Shown here: in pieces, positions 17,117-26,900 of the stretch
Layout: the number at the start of each line of letters is the position of its first letter
How positions within the stretch are numbered: position 1 is the first letter of the stretch
Assembly: GCF_002904335.1 (NCBI RefSeq)
Contig: NZ_PPHF01000074.1
Span: 558,001 to 622,000, forward strand
Source of the DNA: Amycolatopsis sp. CA-126428
GTDB lineage: Bacteria; Actinomycetota; Actinomycetes; Mycobacteriales; Pseudonocardiaceae
DNA: 64,000 nucleotides
Reading direction: 5' to 3'
Translations under genes and position numbers: made by a program
Notes under the pieces: model-generated
Told to the model about the DNA's origin: nothing
What the model saw: the letters and a program-made list of their open reading frames with translations, nothing else
Database searches by the model: none

Positions 17117-20100
17117 ATGCGTCTCTCGAAAGACGACTCCGTGCCGGCCGGGCTGGTCGTCGCCGTGTCGCCGCTGCGATGGCCGTCGGCGCGCGGGGTC
17201 GCCGCCGCGGCGCGCGGGGGCGGGCTCGGCGTGCTCGACCTGACGGCCCGGCCCGCCGCCGCCACGGACGAGCTCGCGCTGCTGGGGGAATGGGGTGTCC
17301 CGGCGTTCGGGGTCCGGCTGGCGCGGCCGGTGGACCTGCCCGATGCGGTGACCACCGTGCTGCTGACCGAAGACGCCGTGGGCACGCCGCGGGACTTCCC
17401 GGGCCGGCGGGTGCTGGCCGAGGTCACCTCCCGCGCGGCGGCCGTCCGGGCCGTCGCCGCCGGAGCCGACGGCCTGATCGCGCGCGGACACGAATGCGGC
17501 GGCCGGATCGGCGAACTGAGCACTTTCGTGCTGCTGCAGGCCCTGCTCGACGACGACGGCATCGGCGTCCCGGTGTGGGCGGCGGGCGGCATCGGGCCGC
17601 ACACCGCCGCGGCCGCCGTCGCCGGTGGTGCGGCCGGCGTCGTCGTCGACACCCAGCTCGCCCTGCTGCCGGAAACCGAACTGCCGTCGGCCCTGACCAC
17701 CGCCGTCACCGGTCTCGACGGCTCGGAAACGACCGTCGCCGACGGCGTCCGCGTGCTGGCCCGGCGGGGGATCGAGCCTCTCGAAGCGGGCCAGGACGTC
17801 TTCCTCGCCACCCGGTTCCGGGACCGCTGGGGCACGGTGACCGCGGCGGTGCGCGGCCTGGCCGGCGCGATCGGCGCGGCCCTGCGCCTGCCGGACGCGG
17901 TGCTCGGCCCCGGCAGCGCGGGCAGCCGCGCGCTCGGCACGGCGCTGCCGGTCGCCCAGGGCCCGATGACCCGGGTCAGCGACCAGCCCGCCTTCGCGGC
18001 CGAGGTCGCCGCGGGCGGCGCGCTGCCGTTCATCGCGCTGGCCCTGTCCGGCCCGGAGCAGACCCGCGAAGTGCTGGAACGGACCCGCGCGGCCGTGGGC
18101 GACGCGCCGTGGGGCGTCGGCGTCCTCGGCTTCGCCGCCGACGACGTCAAGGCCGCGCAGCTGGCGGTCATCCGCGAACTGCGGCCCACGCACGCGATCA
18201 TCGCCGGCGGCCGCCCCGCCCAGGCCGCGGCCCTCGAAGACGCCGGTATCGCCACCTTCCTCCACGTGCCGTCGCCGGGACTGCTGAAGCAGTTCCTCGA
18301 GGCGGGCGCGCGCAAGTTCGTCTTCGAAGGCTCCGAGTGCGGCGGCCACGTCGGCCCGCGGACCAGCTTCCCGTTGTGGGAGGCCCAGCTCGGCGTGCTC
18401 GCCGACTTCCTCGCGGCCACCCCGGCCGCGGCCGCGGACCTGCGGCTGCTGTTCGCCGGCGGCATCCACGACGAACGCTCGGCCGCGATGGTGGCCGCCC
18501 TCGCCGCCCCGGTGGCCGCGCGCGGGGCGGCGATCGGGGTGCTGATGGGCACCGCCTACCTCTTCACCCGCGAGGCCGTCGACGCGGGCGCCGTCCTCCC
18601 GCTGTTCCAGCGCCGGCTCCTCGAAGCCGAGCGGACCGACCTCCTCGAAACCGCGCCGGGCCACGCCACCCGCTGCGTGCGCAGCCCGTTCACCGAGGAG
18701 TACGCCGCGATCAAGGCGGACCTCGCCGAACGCGGCGTGCCGAGCCGCGACGCCTGGGAGCACCTGGAAACGCTCAACGTCGGCCGGCTCCGCCTGGCGA
18801 GCAAGGGTATCGAGCGCGTCGGTGCCGAGCTGCGGGACGTCGCCGAAGACCGCCAGCTGGCCGAAGGCATGTTCATGGCGGGCGAGGTCGCCGTGCTGCG
18901 CTCGGCCGTCACCACGATCGCCGAGCTGCACCACTCGGTGGGCGAAGGCGCGAACGCGTTCCTGCGCGCGCGGGCCGCCGCCTTCGGTGTCGCCGAGGCC
19001 GAGCCGCCCGCGCCCGAGCCGCTCGAGATCGCGATCGTCGGCATGGCCTGCATGTTCCCGCAGGCTCCCGACCTGGCCGCGTTCTGGGCGAACGTCCTGG
19101 CCGGCGCCGACGCGGTGACCGAGGTGCCCCCGCAGCGCTGGGACACCGCCCTGTACTATGACCCCGAAGGGCAAGGCGAGCGGACGCCGTCGCGCTGGGG
19201 CGGGTTCCTCCCGGAAATCGGCTTCGACCCGCTGAAGTACGGCATCCCGCCGTCGTCACTGGCCAGCATCGAGCCCGTGCAGCTGCTGGCCTTGGAGGCC
19301 GCGCACCGCGCGCTGGCCGACGCGGGCTACGCCGACCGCGCCTTCGACCGGACCCGGACGTCGGTCGTCTTCGGCGCCGAAGCCGGCAGCGACCTGTCGA
19401 ACGCGATGACGCTGCGCTCGGTGCTGCCGTCCTACGTGGGCGAACTCCCGGCCGAACTGGACGAACGGCTGCCGCGGATCACCGAGGACTCCTTCCCGGG
19501 CGTGCTCGCCAACGTGATCGCCGGCCGGATCGCCAACCGGCTCGACCTGGGCGGGGCCAACTACACCGTCGACGCCGCGTGCGCCTCCTCGCTGACCGCG
19601 GTCGACGTCGCCTGCAAGGAACTGACCGCGGGCACCAGCGACCTCGTCCTCTGCGGCGGCGCCGACCTGCACAACGGTATCAACGACTACCTCCTGTTCG
19701 CTTCGGCGCACGCGCTCTCGCCGACCGGGCGGTCGGCGACGTTCGACAGCGCGGCCGACGGCATCGCGCTCGGCGAAGGCGTCGCATGCATCGCCCTCAA
19801 GCGCCTCGCCGACGCCGAACGCGACGGCGACCGGGTGTACGCCGTGATCAAGGGCGTCGGCGCGGCTTCCGACGGCCGCGCGCTCGGCCTGACCGCGCCC
19901 CGGCCCGAGGGCCAGCACACCGCGCTGACCCGCGCCTACCGCAACGCCGGCGTCTCGCCCGCGCGCGTCGGGCTCGTCGAGGCGCACGGCACCGGCACCG
20001 TCGTCGGCGACCGGACCGAGCTCGGCACGCTGACGAAGGTGTTCACCGAGGCCGGCGCCGCGCCGGGCGCGTGCACGATCGGCTCGGTGAAGTCGCAGAT

Positions 20101-23100
20101 CGGGCACACCAAGTGCGCCGCGGGCCTGGCCGGGCTGATCAAGGCCGCGCTGGCGGTGCACACCGGCGTCAAACCGCCGACGCTGCACCTTTCGGCACCG
20201 AACCCGGCGTGGGATGCCGAGACCAGCCCGTTCGTGTTCCAGTCGGCCGCGCAGCCGTGGACCGCGCCACCGGCCGAGCGGCTCGCCGGGGTGAGCGCGT
20301 TCGGCTTCGGTGGCACCAACTTCCACGTGGTGCTGGGCGCGCACGACGGCGTGCCGCCCGCGCAGGCCGCGGACGAGTGGCCCGCCGAGCTGTTCACCTT
20401 CGCGACGGAGCCGGCGGCGCGGGAGCTGCTGGCCATGGCTTCGGAAGCCGCTTCGCCGTGGCGGCTGCGGGATTTGGCGCTGGCGGCGGCCCAGCGGGCG
20501 CACGGGCGGCCGGCGCGGCTCGCCGTCGTCGCGTCCACTGTGGACGAGCTGACCGAACTGCTGCGGCAGGCACTGGCCGGGCACGACGCACGCGGTGTGT
20601 TCCGCGCGGACGACGCGGTGGCGGGCGAGGTCGCGGTGCTGTTCCCCGGGCAGGGCAGCCAGCAGCCGGGCATGTTCGCCGAGCTGTTCGTCACCTTCCC
20701 CGAGCTGCAGCGGTACCTGCGGCTCGACCCGGCGACGGCCGAGGTCGTCTTCGGCCCGGCGGTGTTCGGGGAGACGGCGCGGCGGGACTTCGTCGATCGG
20801 GTCACCGACACGCGCGTCGCCCAGCCCGCTCTCGGGATGGCCGGGCTGGCCGCGTTCCGGCTGCTGACCCGCGCCGGCGTGCGGCCCGCGATGCTGGGCG
20901 GGCACAGCTACGGCGAGCTGACGGCGCTGGCCGCGGCCGGTGCGCTGACCCCGGATGCCCTGCTCCACGCCAGCCACGCCCGGGCCGGCGCGATCGTCGA
21001 CGCGGTACCGGCGGACGACCCGGGCGCGATGGCCGCGGTTTCGGCGGGCGCCGCGGAAACCGGGAAGGTCCTCGCCGACGCGGGACTCGGCGCCGTCGTC
21101 CTGGCCAACCACAACTCGCCCCAGCAGACGGTCATCTCCGGGCCCACCGCCGACGTCGAGACCGCCGTCGGCCACCTGCGCGCCGCCGGGCTCGGCGCGA
21201 AGCGGATCCAGGTCGCGTGCGCGTTCCACAGCTCGCTGGTGGCACCGGCGGGGGAGGCGTTCGGCCGGGCGCTGGACGCGATCGGCGTCGTGCGGCCCGC
21301 GGTCCCGGTGTACGGCAACCGGACGGCCGCGCCCTACCCGGCGGACCCGGACGCGATCCGCGGCGAACTGGCCGCCCAGCTGGGCGCGCCGGTCCGGTTC
21401 GTCGAGCAGGTCGAGGCGATGTACGCGGCCGGCGCGCGGGTGTTCGTCGAGGCCGGGCCCGGGGCCGTGCTGGCGAAGCAGGTCGCCGCCATCCTCGGCG
21501 ACCGGCCGCACCGGACGGTCGGGTTCGAACAGCCGGGCCGCCGCGGCCTGCCGGGCTTGCTCGGCGCGCTGGCGCAGCTGGCGGTGTCCGGGGTGACCAT
21601 CGAGACGAGCTGGCTGTTCCGCGGCCGCGACGCGGTCGACGCCTTCACCGCGCCCCGTCCGAAGCGTCCGGGGTGGACGGTCGACGGCCACCTGGTCCGC
21701 ACGGCGGACGGCACGATCCCGGCCGGCGCCCTCCGCCCGGCGGAACGGGTCTCGTTCGGCGTGGCGGCCGCGGCCCCGCAGGCGGCCACGTCGGAGGCGA
21801 TGGTCGCCGACTTCCTGCGCACGAGCCGCGAGATGATCGCCGCCCAGCGTGACGTGCTCCTGGGCTTCCTCGGCACCGAGGTTTCGCTGCCGGTCGCGGC
21901 CCCGATCCCGGTGCCGGTCATCGAGCCGCCCGTGGTCGTTCCGGTCGCGACGCCCAGGACGGCCTCGGTGCTGGAGACGGTCGTCGCGGTGATCGGGGAG
22001 CGGACGGGCTATCCGGTGGAGATGATCGAGCCGGACCTCGATCTGGAAGCCGACCTGAGCGTGGACTCGATCAAGCGGGCCGAGATCGCGGGCGAGCTGG
22101 CGTCCCGCTTGGGGCTCGCCGGCGGGGACGTGGAGGAGTTCGCGAAGGCCCGCACGGCCGCGGCGATCGCCGGGCTGATCGGCGATGAACGTCCCCCTGC
22201 GGAGCCGGAAGCGGCTTCGGTGCTGGAGACCGTGGTCGCGGTGATCGGGGAGCGGACGGGCTATCCGGTGGAGATGATCGAGCCGGACCTCGATCTGGAG
22301 GCCGACCTGAGCGTGGACTCGATCAAGCGGGCCGAGATCGCCGGCGAACTGGCCACCCGCCTGAACCTCGACACCGGAGGCGACGTCGAGGAGCTGGCCA
22401 AGGCCCGAACCGCCGCAGCGATCGCCGAGCTGATCGACGGCACGGCACCGGCCGAATCCGCGCCGCGCGACTCGGCCGAACCGCAGTCCCCGGCCGAGCC
22501 CGCCCCGCTCGTCATCGCACCGAAACGCCTGGTCATGGCCGAGACCGAGCTCGCGTCGGCGGGAGCTCCCGAGGTTGCCGGGCGGAAGTTCCTCCTGCTC
22601 GGCGGGGGTCCGCTCGCCGAGGCCGTCCGGACCCACCTCACCGGGCTGGGCGCGACCGCCGAGGTCGCCGACGAGGTGCGGGCCGGGTTCGACGGGGTCC
22701 TGTTCCTTCCCGGCGACGCGCCGGCGCTGCCCGCCGCCTTCCCGCGGTACCAGGCCGCCCTGGCCACGGAGCCCGCCTGGCTGCTGACCGCCGGGCCCGG
22801 CGAAGGTCTGCGCGGCTTCCACCGCAGCCTCGCCCGCGAGTATCCGGACACCCGTACCCGCGTGGTGGAGCTGTCCCCGGCCGAAACGCCCGAGGAACAG
22901 GCCGCGGCCTTCGTGCAAGAGCTGTCCACAATAGACCGCGAGCCGGTCGTCGTCCGCGAAGGCCCGGACCGCCGGGGCTTCCGGATGACCGAACAGGACC
23001 TCGGCCCGCTCGGCAGCAGCGGCGCGGGCCCGGCGGGCGACGGCGCCGCCGAAGCCGCCGCGATCGGGCTGGACCGCGACTCGGTCGTCCTGCTCGTCGG

Positions 23101-23902
23101 GGGCGCCAAAGGCATCACCGCCCGGTTCGCCGCGACCCTCGCCGCAACCGCCCGCTGCCGGATCGAACTGCTCGGGCGGACGCCGGTCCCGGCGGCGGAA
23201 GACGAACACCCCCAGGCCAAGACCACCGAGGACCTCCGCGCCGCGCTCATCGCCGCCGGGCTGAAGCGCCCCGCCGAAATCGAACGGACGGTCCGCCGGA
23301 TCCGGGGCGAACGCGAAGTCCGGCAGACCCTGGCGAAGCTCGAAGCCCTCGGCAGCCCGGTGCGCTACCAGTCGGTCGACATGCTCGACGCCGAAGCCGT
23401 GCACCGCGCGGTCAAGGAGATCCACGCCGAACACGGCCGCCTCGACGGCATCGTCTACGCGGCCGGCGTGATCGAGGACAAGCTCGTCGCCGAGAAGACG
23501 CCGGAGTCGTTCGAGCGCGTGTACGGCACCAAGGTCGACGGTGCCCGCACCCTCCTGGAGGCGACCGCCGACCTGCCCGACGAGCCGGCGTTCGTGGTCC
23601 TGTTCGGCAGCATCGCCGCCGCCCTCGGCAACCGGGGCCAGTCCGACTACGCCGCCGCCAACGACGCCCTCGAGGCACTGGGCGACCGGTGGCCCGCCGG
23701 GCGCGCGGTGACCGTCCACTGGGGACCGTGGGCGCCGACCGGCGAGCACGACGGCATGGTGACGCCCGAGCTGATGCGCGACTACGCCCGCCGCGGCATC
23801 GCGCTGATCGATCCCGAGGAGGGCACCCTCGGCCTGCTGCGCGAGCTGGCGTGGGGCCGCGCCGGCACCGGCGCCGTCGTCCACACCGCGTCCGGGTGGT
23901 GA
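17117..23902 (+). CDS. PUFA/glycolipid-type iterative synthase: tandem NMO-KS-AT-ACP-ACP-KR
   Basis: This is a 2261-residue megasynthase. Residues 1-240 and about 265-620 are two nitronate-monooxygenase/PfaD-like FMN barrels, the latter an enoyl-reductase candidate. The first reads ECGGR (126-130) where the second reads ECGGH (407-411). The KS spans 634-1071 with Cys822, His957 and His997. The AT spans about 1170-1480 with FPGQGSQ and Ser1264 in GHSYG. Two nearly identical ACPs have Ser1651 and Ser1735 in LSVDSIKRAE. The KR (about 1810-2255) has GGAKGIT at 1995-2001, Ser2165 and Tyr2178. KS-AT-ACPs-KR order and the PfaD-like module match PUFA synthase PfaA/PfaD and HglE-type proteins, not modular polyketide synthases. 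ATG 17117 is supported by GGGAG. The stop overlaps the next gene's GTG by 4 bp. Confidence 0.92.
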   Translation: MRLSKDDSVPAGLVVAVSPLRWPSARGVAAAARGGGLGVLDLTARPAAATDELALLGEWGVPAFGVRLARPVDLPDAVTTVLLTEDAVGTPRDFPGRRVLAEVTSRAAAVRAVAAGADGLIARGHECGGRIGELSTFVLLQALLDDDGIGVPVWAAGGIGPHTAAAAVAGGAAGVVVDTQLALLPETELPSALTTAVTGLDGSETTVADGVRVLARRGIEPLEAGQDVFLATRFRDRWGTVTAAVRGLAGAIGAALRLPDAVLGPGSAGSRALGTALPVAQGPMTRVSDQPAFAAEVAAGGALPFIALALSGPEQTREVLERTRAAVGDAPWGVGVLGFAADDVKAAQLAVIRELRPTHAIIAGGRPAQAAALEDAGIATFLHVPSPGLLKQFLEAGARKFVFEGSECGGHVGPRTSFPLWEAQLGVLADFLAATPAAAADLRLLFAGGIHDERSAAMVAALAAPVAARGAAIGVLMGTAYLFTREAVDAGAVLPLFQRRLLEAERTDLLETAPGHATRCVRSPFTEEYAAIKADLAERGVPSRDAWEHLETLNVGRLRLASKGIERVGAELRDVAEDRQLAEGMFMAGEVAVLRSAVTTIAELHHSVGEGANAFLRARAAAFGVAEAEPPAPEPLEIAIVGMACMFPQAPDLAAFWANVLAGADAVTEVPPQRWDTALYYDPEGQGERTPSRWGGFLPEIGFDPLKYGIPPSSLASIEPVQLLALEAAHRALADAGYADRAFDRTRTSVVFGAEAGSDLSNAMTLRSVLPSYVGELPAELDERLPRITEDSFPGVLANVIAGRIANRLDLGGANYTVDAACASSLTAVDVACKELTAGTSDLVLCGGADLHNGINDYLLFASAHALSPTGRSATFDSAADGIALGEGVACIALKRLADAERDGDRVYAVIKGVGAASDGRALGLTAPRPEGQHTALTRAYRNAGVSPARVGLVEAHGTGTVVGDRTELGTLTKVFTEAGAAPGACTIGSVKSQIGHTKCAAGLAGLIKAALAVHTGVKPPTLHLSAPNPAWDAETSPFVFQSAAQPWTAPPAERLAGVSAFGFGGTNFHVVLGAHDGVPPAQAADEWPAELFTFATEPAARELLAMASEAASPWRLRDLALAAAQRAHGRPARLAVVASTVDELTELLRQALAGHDARGVFRADDAVAGEVAVLFPGQGSQQPGMFAELFVTFPELQRYLRLDPATAEVVFGPAVFGETARRDFVDRVTDTRVAQPALGMAGLAAFRLLTRAGVRPAMLGGHSYGELTALAAAGALTPDALLHASHARAGAIVDAVPADDPGAMAAVSAGAAETGKVLADAGLGAVVLANHNSPQQTVISGPTADVETAVGHLRAAGLGAKRIQVACAFHSSLVAPAGEAFGRALDAIGVVRPAVPVYGNRTAAPYPADPDAIRGELAAQLGAPVRFVEQVEAMYAAGARVFVEAGPGAVLAKQVAAILGDRPHRTVGFEQPGRRGLPGLLGALAQLAVSGVTIETSWLFRGRDAVDAFTAPRPKRPGWTVDGHLVRTADGTIPAGALRPAERVSFGVAAAAPQAATSEAMVADFLRTSREMIAAQRDVLLGFLGTEVSLPVAAPIPVPVIEPPVVVPVATPRTASVLETVVAVIGERTGYPVEMIEPDLDLEADLSVDSIKRAEIAGELASRLGLAGGDVEEFAKARTAAAIAGLIGDERPPAEPEAASVLETVVAVIGERTGYPVEMIEPDLDLEADLSVDSIKRAEIAGELATRLNLDTGGDVEELAKARTAAAIAELIDGTAPAESAPRDSAEPQSPAEPAPLVIAPKRLVMAETELASAGAPEVAGRKFLLLGGGPLAEAVRTHLTGLGATAEVADEVRAGFDGVLFLPGDAPALPAAFPRYQAALATEPAWLLTAGPGEGLRGFHRSLAREYPDTRTRVVELSPAETPEEQAAAFVQELSTIDREPVVVREGPDRRGFRMTEQDLGPLGSSGAGPAGDGAAEAAAIGLDRDSVVLLVGGAKGITARFAATLAATARCRIELLGRTPVPAAEDEHPQAKTTEDLRAALIAAGLKRPAEIERTVRRIRGEREVRQTLAKLEALGSPVRYQSVDMLDAEAVHRAVKEIHAEHGRLDGIVYAAGVIEDKLVAEKTPESFERVYGTKVDGARTLLEATADLPDEPAFVVLFGSIAAALGNRGQSDYAAANDALEALGDRWPAGRAVTVHWGPWAPTGEHDGMVTPELMRDYARRGIALIDPEEGTLGLLRELAWGRAGTGAVVHTASGW
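21962..22358 (+). repeat. tandem direct repeat encoding two near-identical ACP domains
   Basis: About 145 bp at 21962-22106 recurs at 22214-22358 with a 252-bp (84-codon) offset and only a few, mostly synonymous, differences. Each copy encodes the ACP core from ASVLETVVAVIGERTG through DSIKRAEIAGELA. Such identity suggests recent duplication or ongoing conversion. Tandem ACPs are a hallmark of PUFA-type synthases. Confidence 0.9.
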
Positions 23903-26900
23903 CGGACGTGCGCGTGGCGATCGTCGGGATGTCGGTGCTGCTCCCGGGCGCCCCCGACCTGGCGAGCTACTGGCGCAACCTGGCCGGCGGCGTCGACGCG
24001 ATCACCGAGGTGCCGCCCGGGAAGTGGGACCTCGCGCACTACGCGCCGGACGAGCAGCGCCGGGCCGACCGGCTCTACTGCCGGCGCGGCGGGTTCGTCG
24101 ACGAACTGGCCGAAGTGGACGTCACCGGCTTCGGGATCATGCCGAACTCCGTGCCCGCCACCGAGCCCGACCAGCTGATCGCGCTGCGCGTCGCGGCCCA
24201 GGCCGTCGCGGACGCGGGTGGCCCGGACCGCCTGCCCGCCGACCGCGCGAAGGTCGGTGTCGTCCTCGGCCGCGGCGGCTACCTGACCCCCGGCCTGGTC
24301 CGGCTCGACCAGCGCGTCCGCACCGCGACCCAGCTCGTCCGGACCCTCGGCGAGCTGCTGCCGGACCTGGACCCGGACCGGCTCGACGCCGTCCGGCAGG
24401 CCTTCACCGACCAGCTGGGCCCGGAGGCGCCCGAGTCGGCGATCGGGCTGGTGCCGAACCTGGCCGCGTCGCGGCTGGCCAACCGGCTCGACCTGCGCGG
24501 TCCGGCGTACACGGTGGACGCGGCGTGCGCGTCCTCGCTGATCGCCGTCGACCACGCCGTGCGGGAGCTGGCCACCGGCCGGTGCGACGTCGTCCTCGCC
24601 GGCGGCGTGCACCACTGCCACGACATCACCTTCTGGAGCGTGTTCACCCAGCTCGGCGCGCTGTCGCCGTCCGAGCGGATCCGGCCGTTCCACCGCGACG
24701 CCGACGGCGTGCTGATCGGCGAAGGCACCGGCATCGTCGTCCTGAAGCGCCTCGCCGACGCCCAGCGCGACGGCGACCGCGTCTACGCCGTGATCACCGG
24801 CACCGGCGTCGCCTCCGACGGGCGGACCGCGAGCCTGGCCAGCCCCGACTCCGGCGGCCAGGTCCGGGCCGTCCGGCAGGCGTGGGCCGCGGCGGGCCTC
24901 GACCCGGCCGCGCCGGACTCGATCGGCCTGCTCGAGGCCCACGGCACCGCCACCCCGGCCGGCGACGCGGCGGAACTCACCACCCTCGCGGAGGTGTTCG
25001 GCAGCGCGGGCGCCGCCGTGCTGGGCTCGGTCAAGTCGATGATCGGCCACACGATGCCCGCGGCCGGTATCGCCGGGCTCGTCAAGGCCGCCTTGGCGGT
25101 CCACCACGGCGTCCTGCTGCCCACCCTGCACTGCGACGACCCGCACCCGGGTCTCGCGAGCACGCGTTTCTCCACTTTGGACACCGCCGAGCCGTGGGAC
25201 GCGGCGGTGCGCCGGGCGGGGGTCAACGCGTTCGGCTTCGGCGGGATCAACGCCCACGTCGTCCTGGAACAGGCGCCGGGCCGCGCGACGCCGGTCGTGG
25301 TGCGCGAGCCGGAACGGGTGCTGCGGCTCGCCGCACCCACGCTCGACGCGCTGCGCGAGGCGTTCGACCGGCCCGGCCGGCCGGAAACCGGCGACGGGCC
25401 GGTCCGCCTCGGCGTCGTCGACCCGACGGAGAAGCGGCTCGCCCTGGCCCGGAAGGTCCTGACGCGGGGCCGGCCCTGGCGCGGCCGCAACGACGTGTGG
25501 TTCGCCGACCGCCCCCTGCTCGGCCCGGGCGGCGGCAAGATCGCGTTCCTCTTCCCCGGCCTGGAATCGGAACTCGCGCTCAACTGCGGCGATGTCGCCC
25601 GCCACTTCGGCCTGCCCTGGAAGCACGCGGACGTCGAGGTCGGCGACGTCGGCCGGCAGGGTGCCGCGGTGTTCGAGCTGGGCCGGCTGCTGCACGCGGC
25701 GCTCGGCCGGATCGGCGTCACGCCGGACGCCGTCGCCGGGCACAGCCTGGGCGAGTGGACGGCGATGGCCGTGGCCGGTGTCCACGCCGAAGAAGAGGTC
25801 GACGCCTTCCTCGCCGGGTTCGACCCGGACGCGCTCGTCGTCCCCGGGCTCGCCTTCGCCGCGATCGGCGCGCCCGCGCCACGCGTGCTCGAGGAGCTGG
25901 CCGGGCGCGCCGACGTCGTCCTCTCCCACGACAACTCCCCGAACCAGGCCATGATCTGCGGCCCGGAGGCGGCGGTCGGCGCGCTCGTGCAGCGGTTCCG
26001 GGACGCGGGCGTCGTGGCGCAGGTGCTGCCGTTCCGGTCCGGCTTCCACACCCCGATGCTGCGGCCCTACCTGGGGCCGATCCGCGAAGCGGCCGAGCGC
26101 TTCACGCTGCACCCGCCCTCCCTGCCGCTCTGGTCCGCGACCACGGTCTCCGAATACCCGGCGGCCGAGGCCGAGGTCCGGGAACTGTTCGTGCGGCACC
26201 TCCTGCGGCCGGTGCGGTTCCGCCCGCTCGTGCAGGCGATGCACGCCGCCGGGTTCCGCGCGTTCGTCCAGGTCGGCGCCGGGCAGCTCGGCTCCCTGGT
26301 CGGGGACACCCTGCACGGCGAGGAGCACCTCGTCGTGGCGGCCCACTCGGCGCAGCGCCCCGGCCTCGCGCAGCTGCGCCGGGTCGCGACCGCGCTGTGG
26401 GCCGACGGCCTCGACGTCGACCTCGCCCGGCTGCCGGGCGAGCGCGCGGCGACGCCGAAGGCGGTCAAGCTCGACCTCGGCGGCCGCCTGATCTCCCTCG
26501 ACGAGCAGGTCCGCGCGCGCATCGCGCTGCCGGCCACCCGCCGGTCCACTGTGGACGACCTGGCGGCGAAGGGCCCGCTCGCCGCGGAGTTCGCCGCCCT
26601 GCTGGCCGACACCGCCGAGCTGGCGTCCACCGTGCTCGCCGGGCCGGCCCGCCGTCTCCCGGCGCCGCGGGAACTGGACACCACGCTCACGGTGTCGCTC
26701 GAGGCGATGCCGTACCTGCTCGACCACTGCTTCTTCAAACAGCCACCGCAGGCCGACCCGGGCGACCGCTGGCCGGTCGTCCCGGCCACCACGGTGATCG
26801 ACCACCTGATGCGGTTCGCCGAGCAGGCCGCGCCCGGCCGCCACGCGGTCGCCGTGCACGACGTCCGGCTGAGCCAGTGGATCACCGCGGTCCCGGCGGT

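Noticed and set aside
19256..23884. A 1542-codon open frame on the minus strand opposite the synthase gene
   Set aside because: It is a high-GC shadow of the real plus-strand gene: low-complexity Arg/Gly/Ala composition, no family motifs and no ribosome-binding site.
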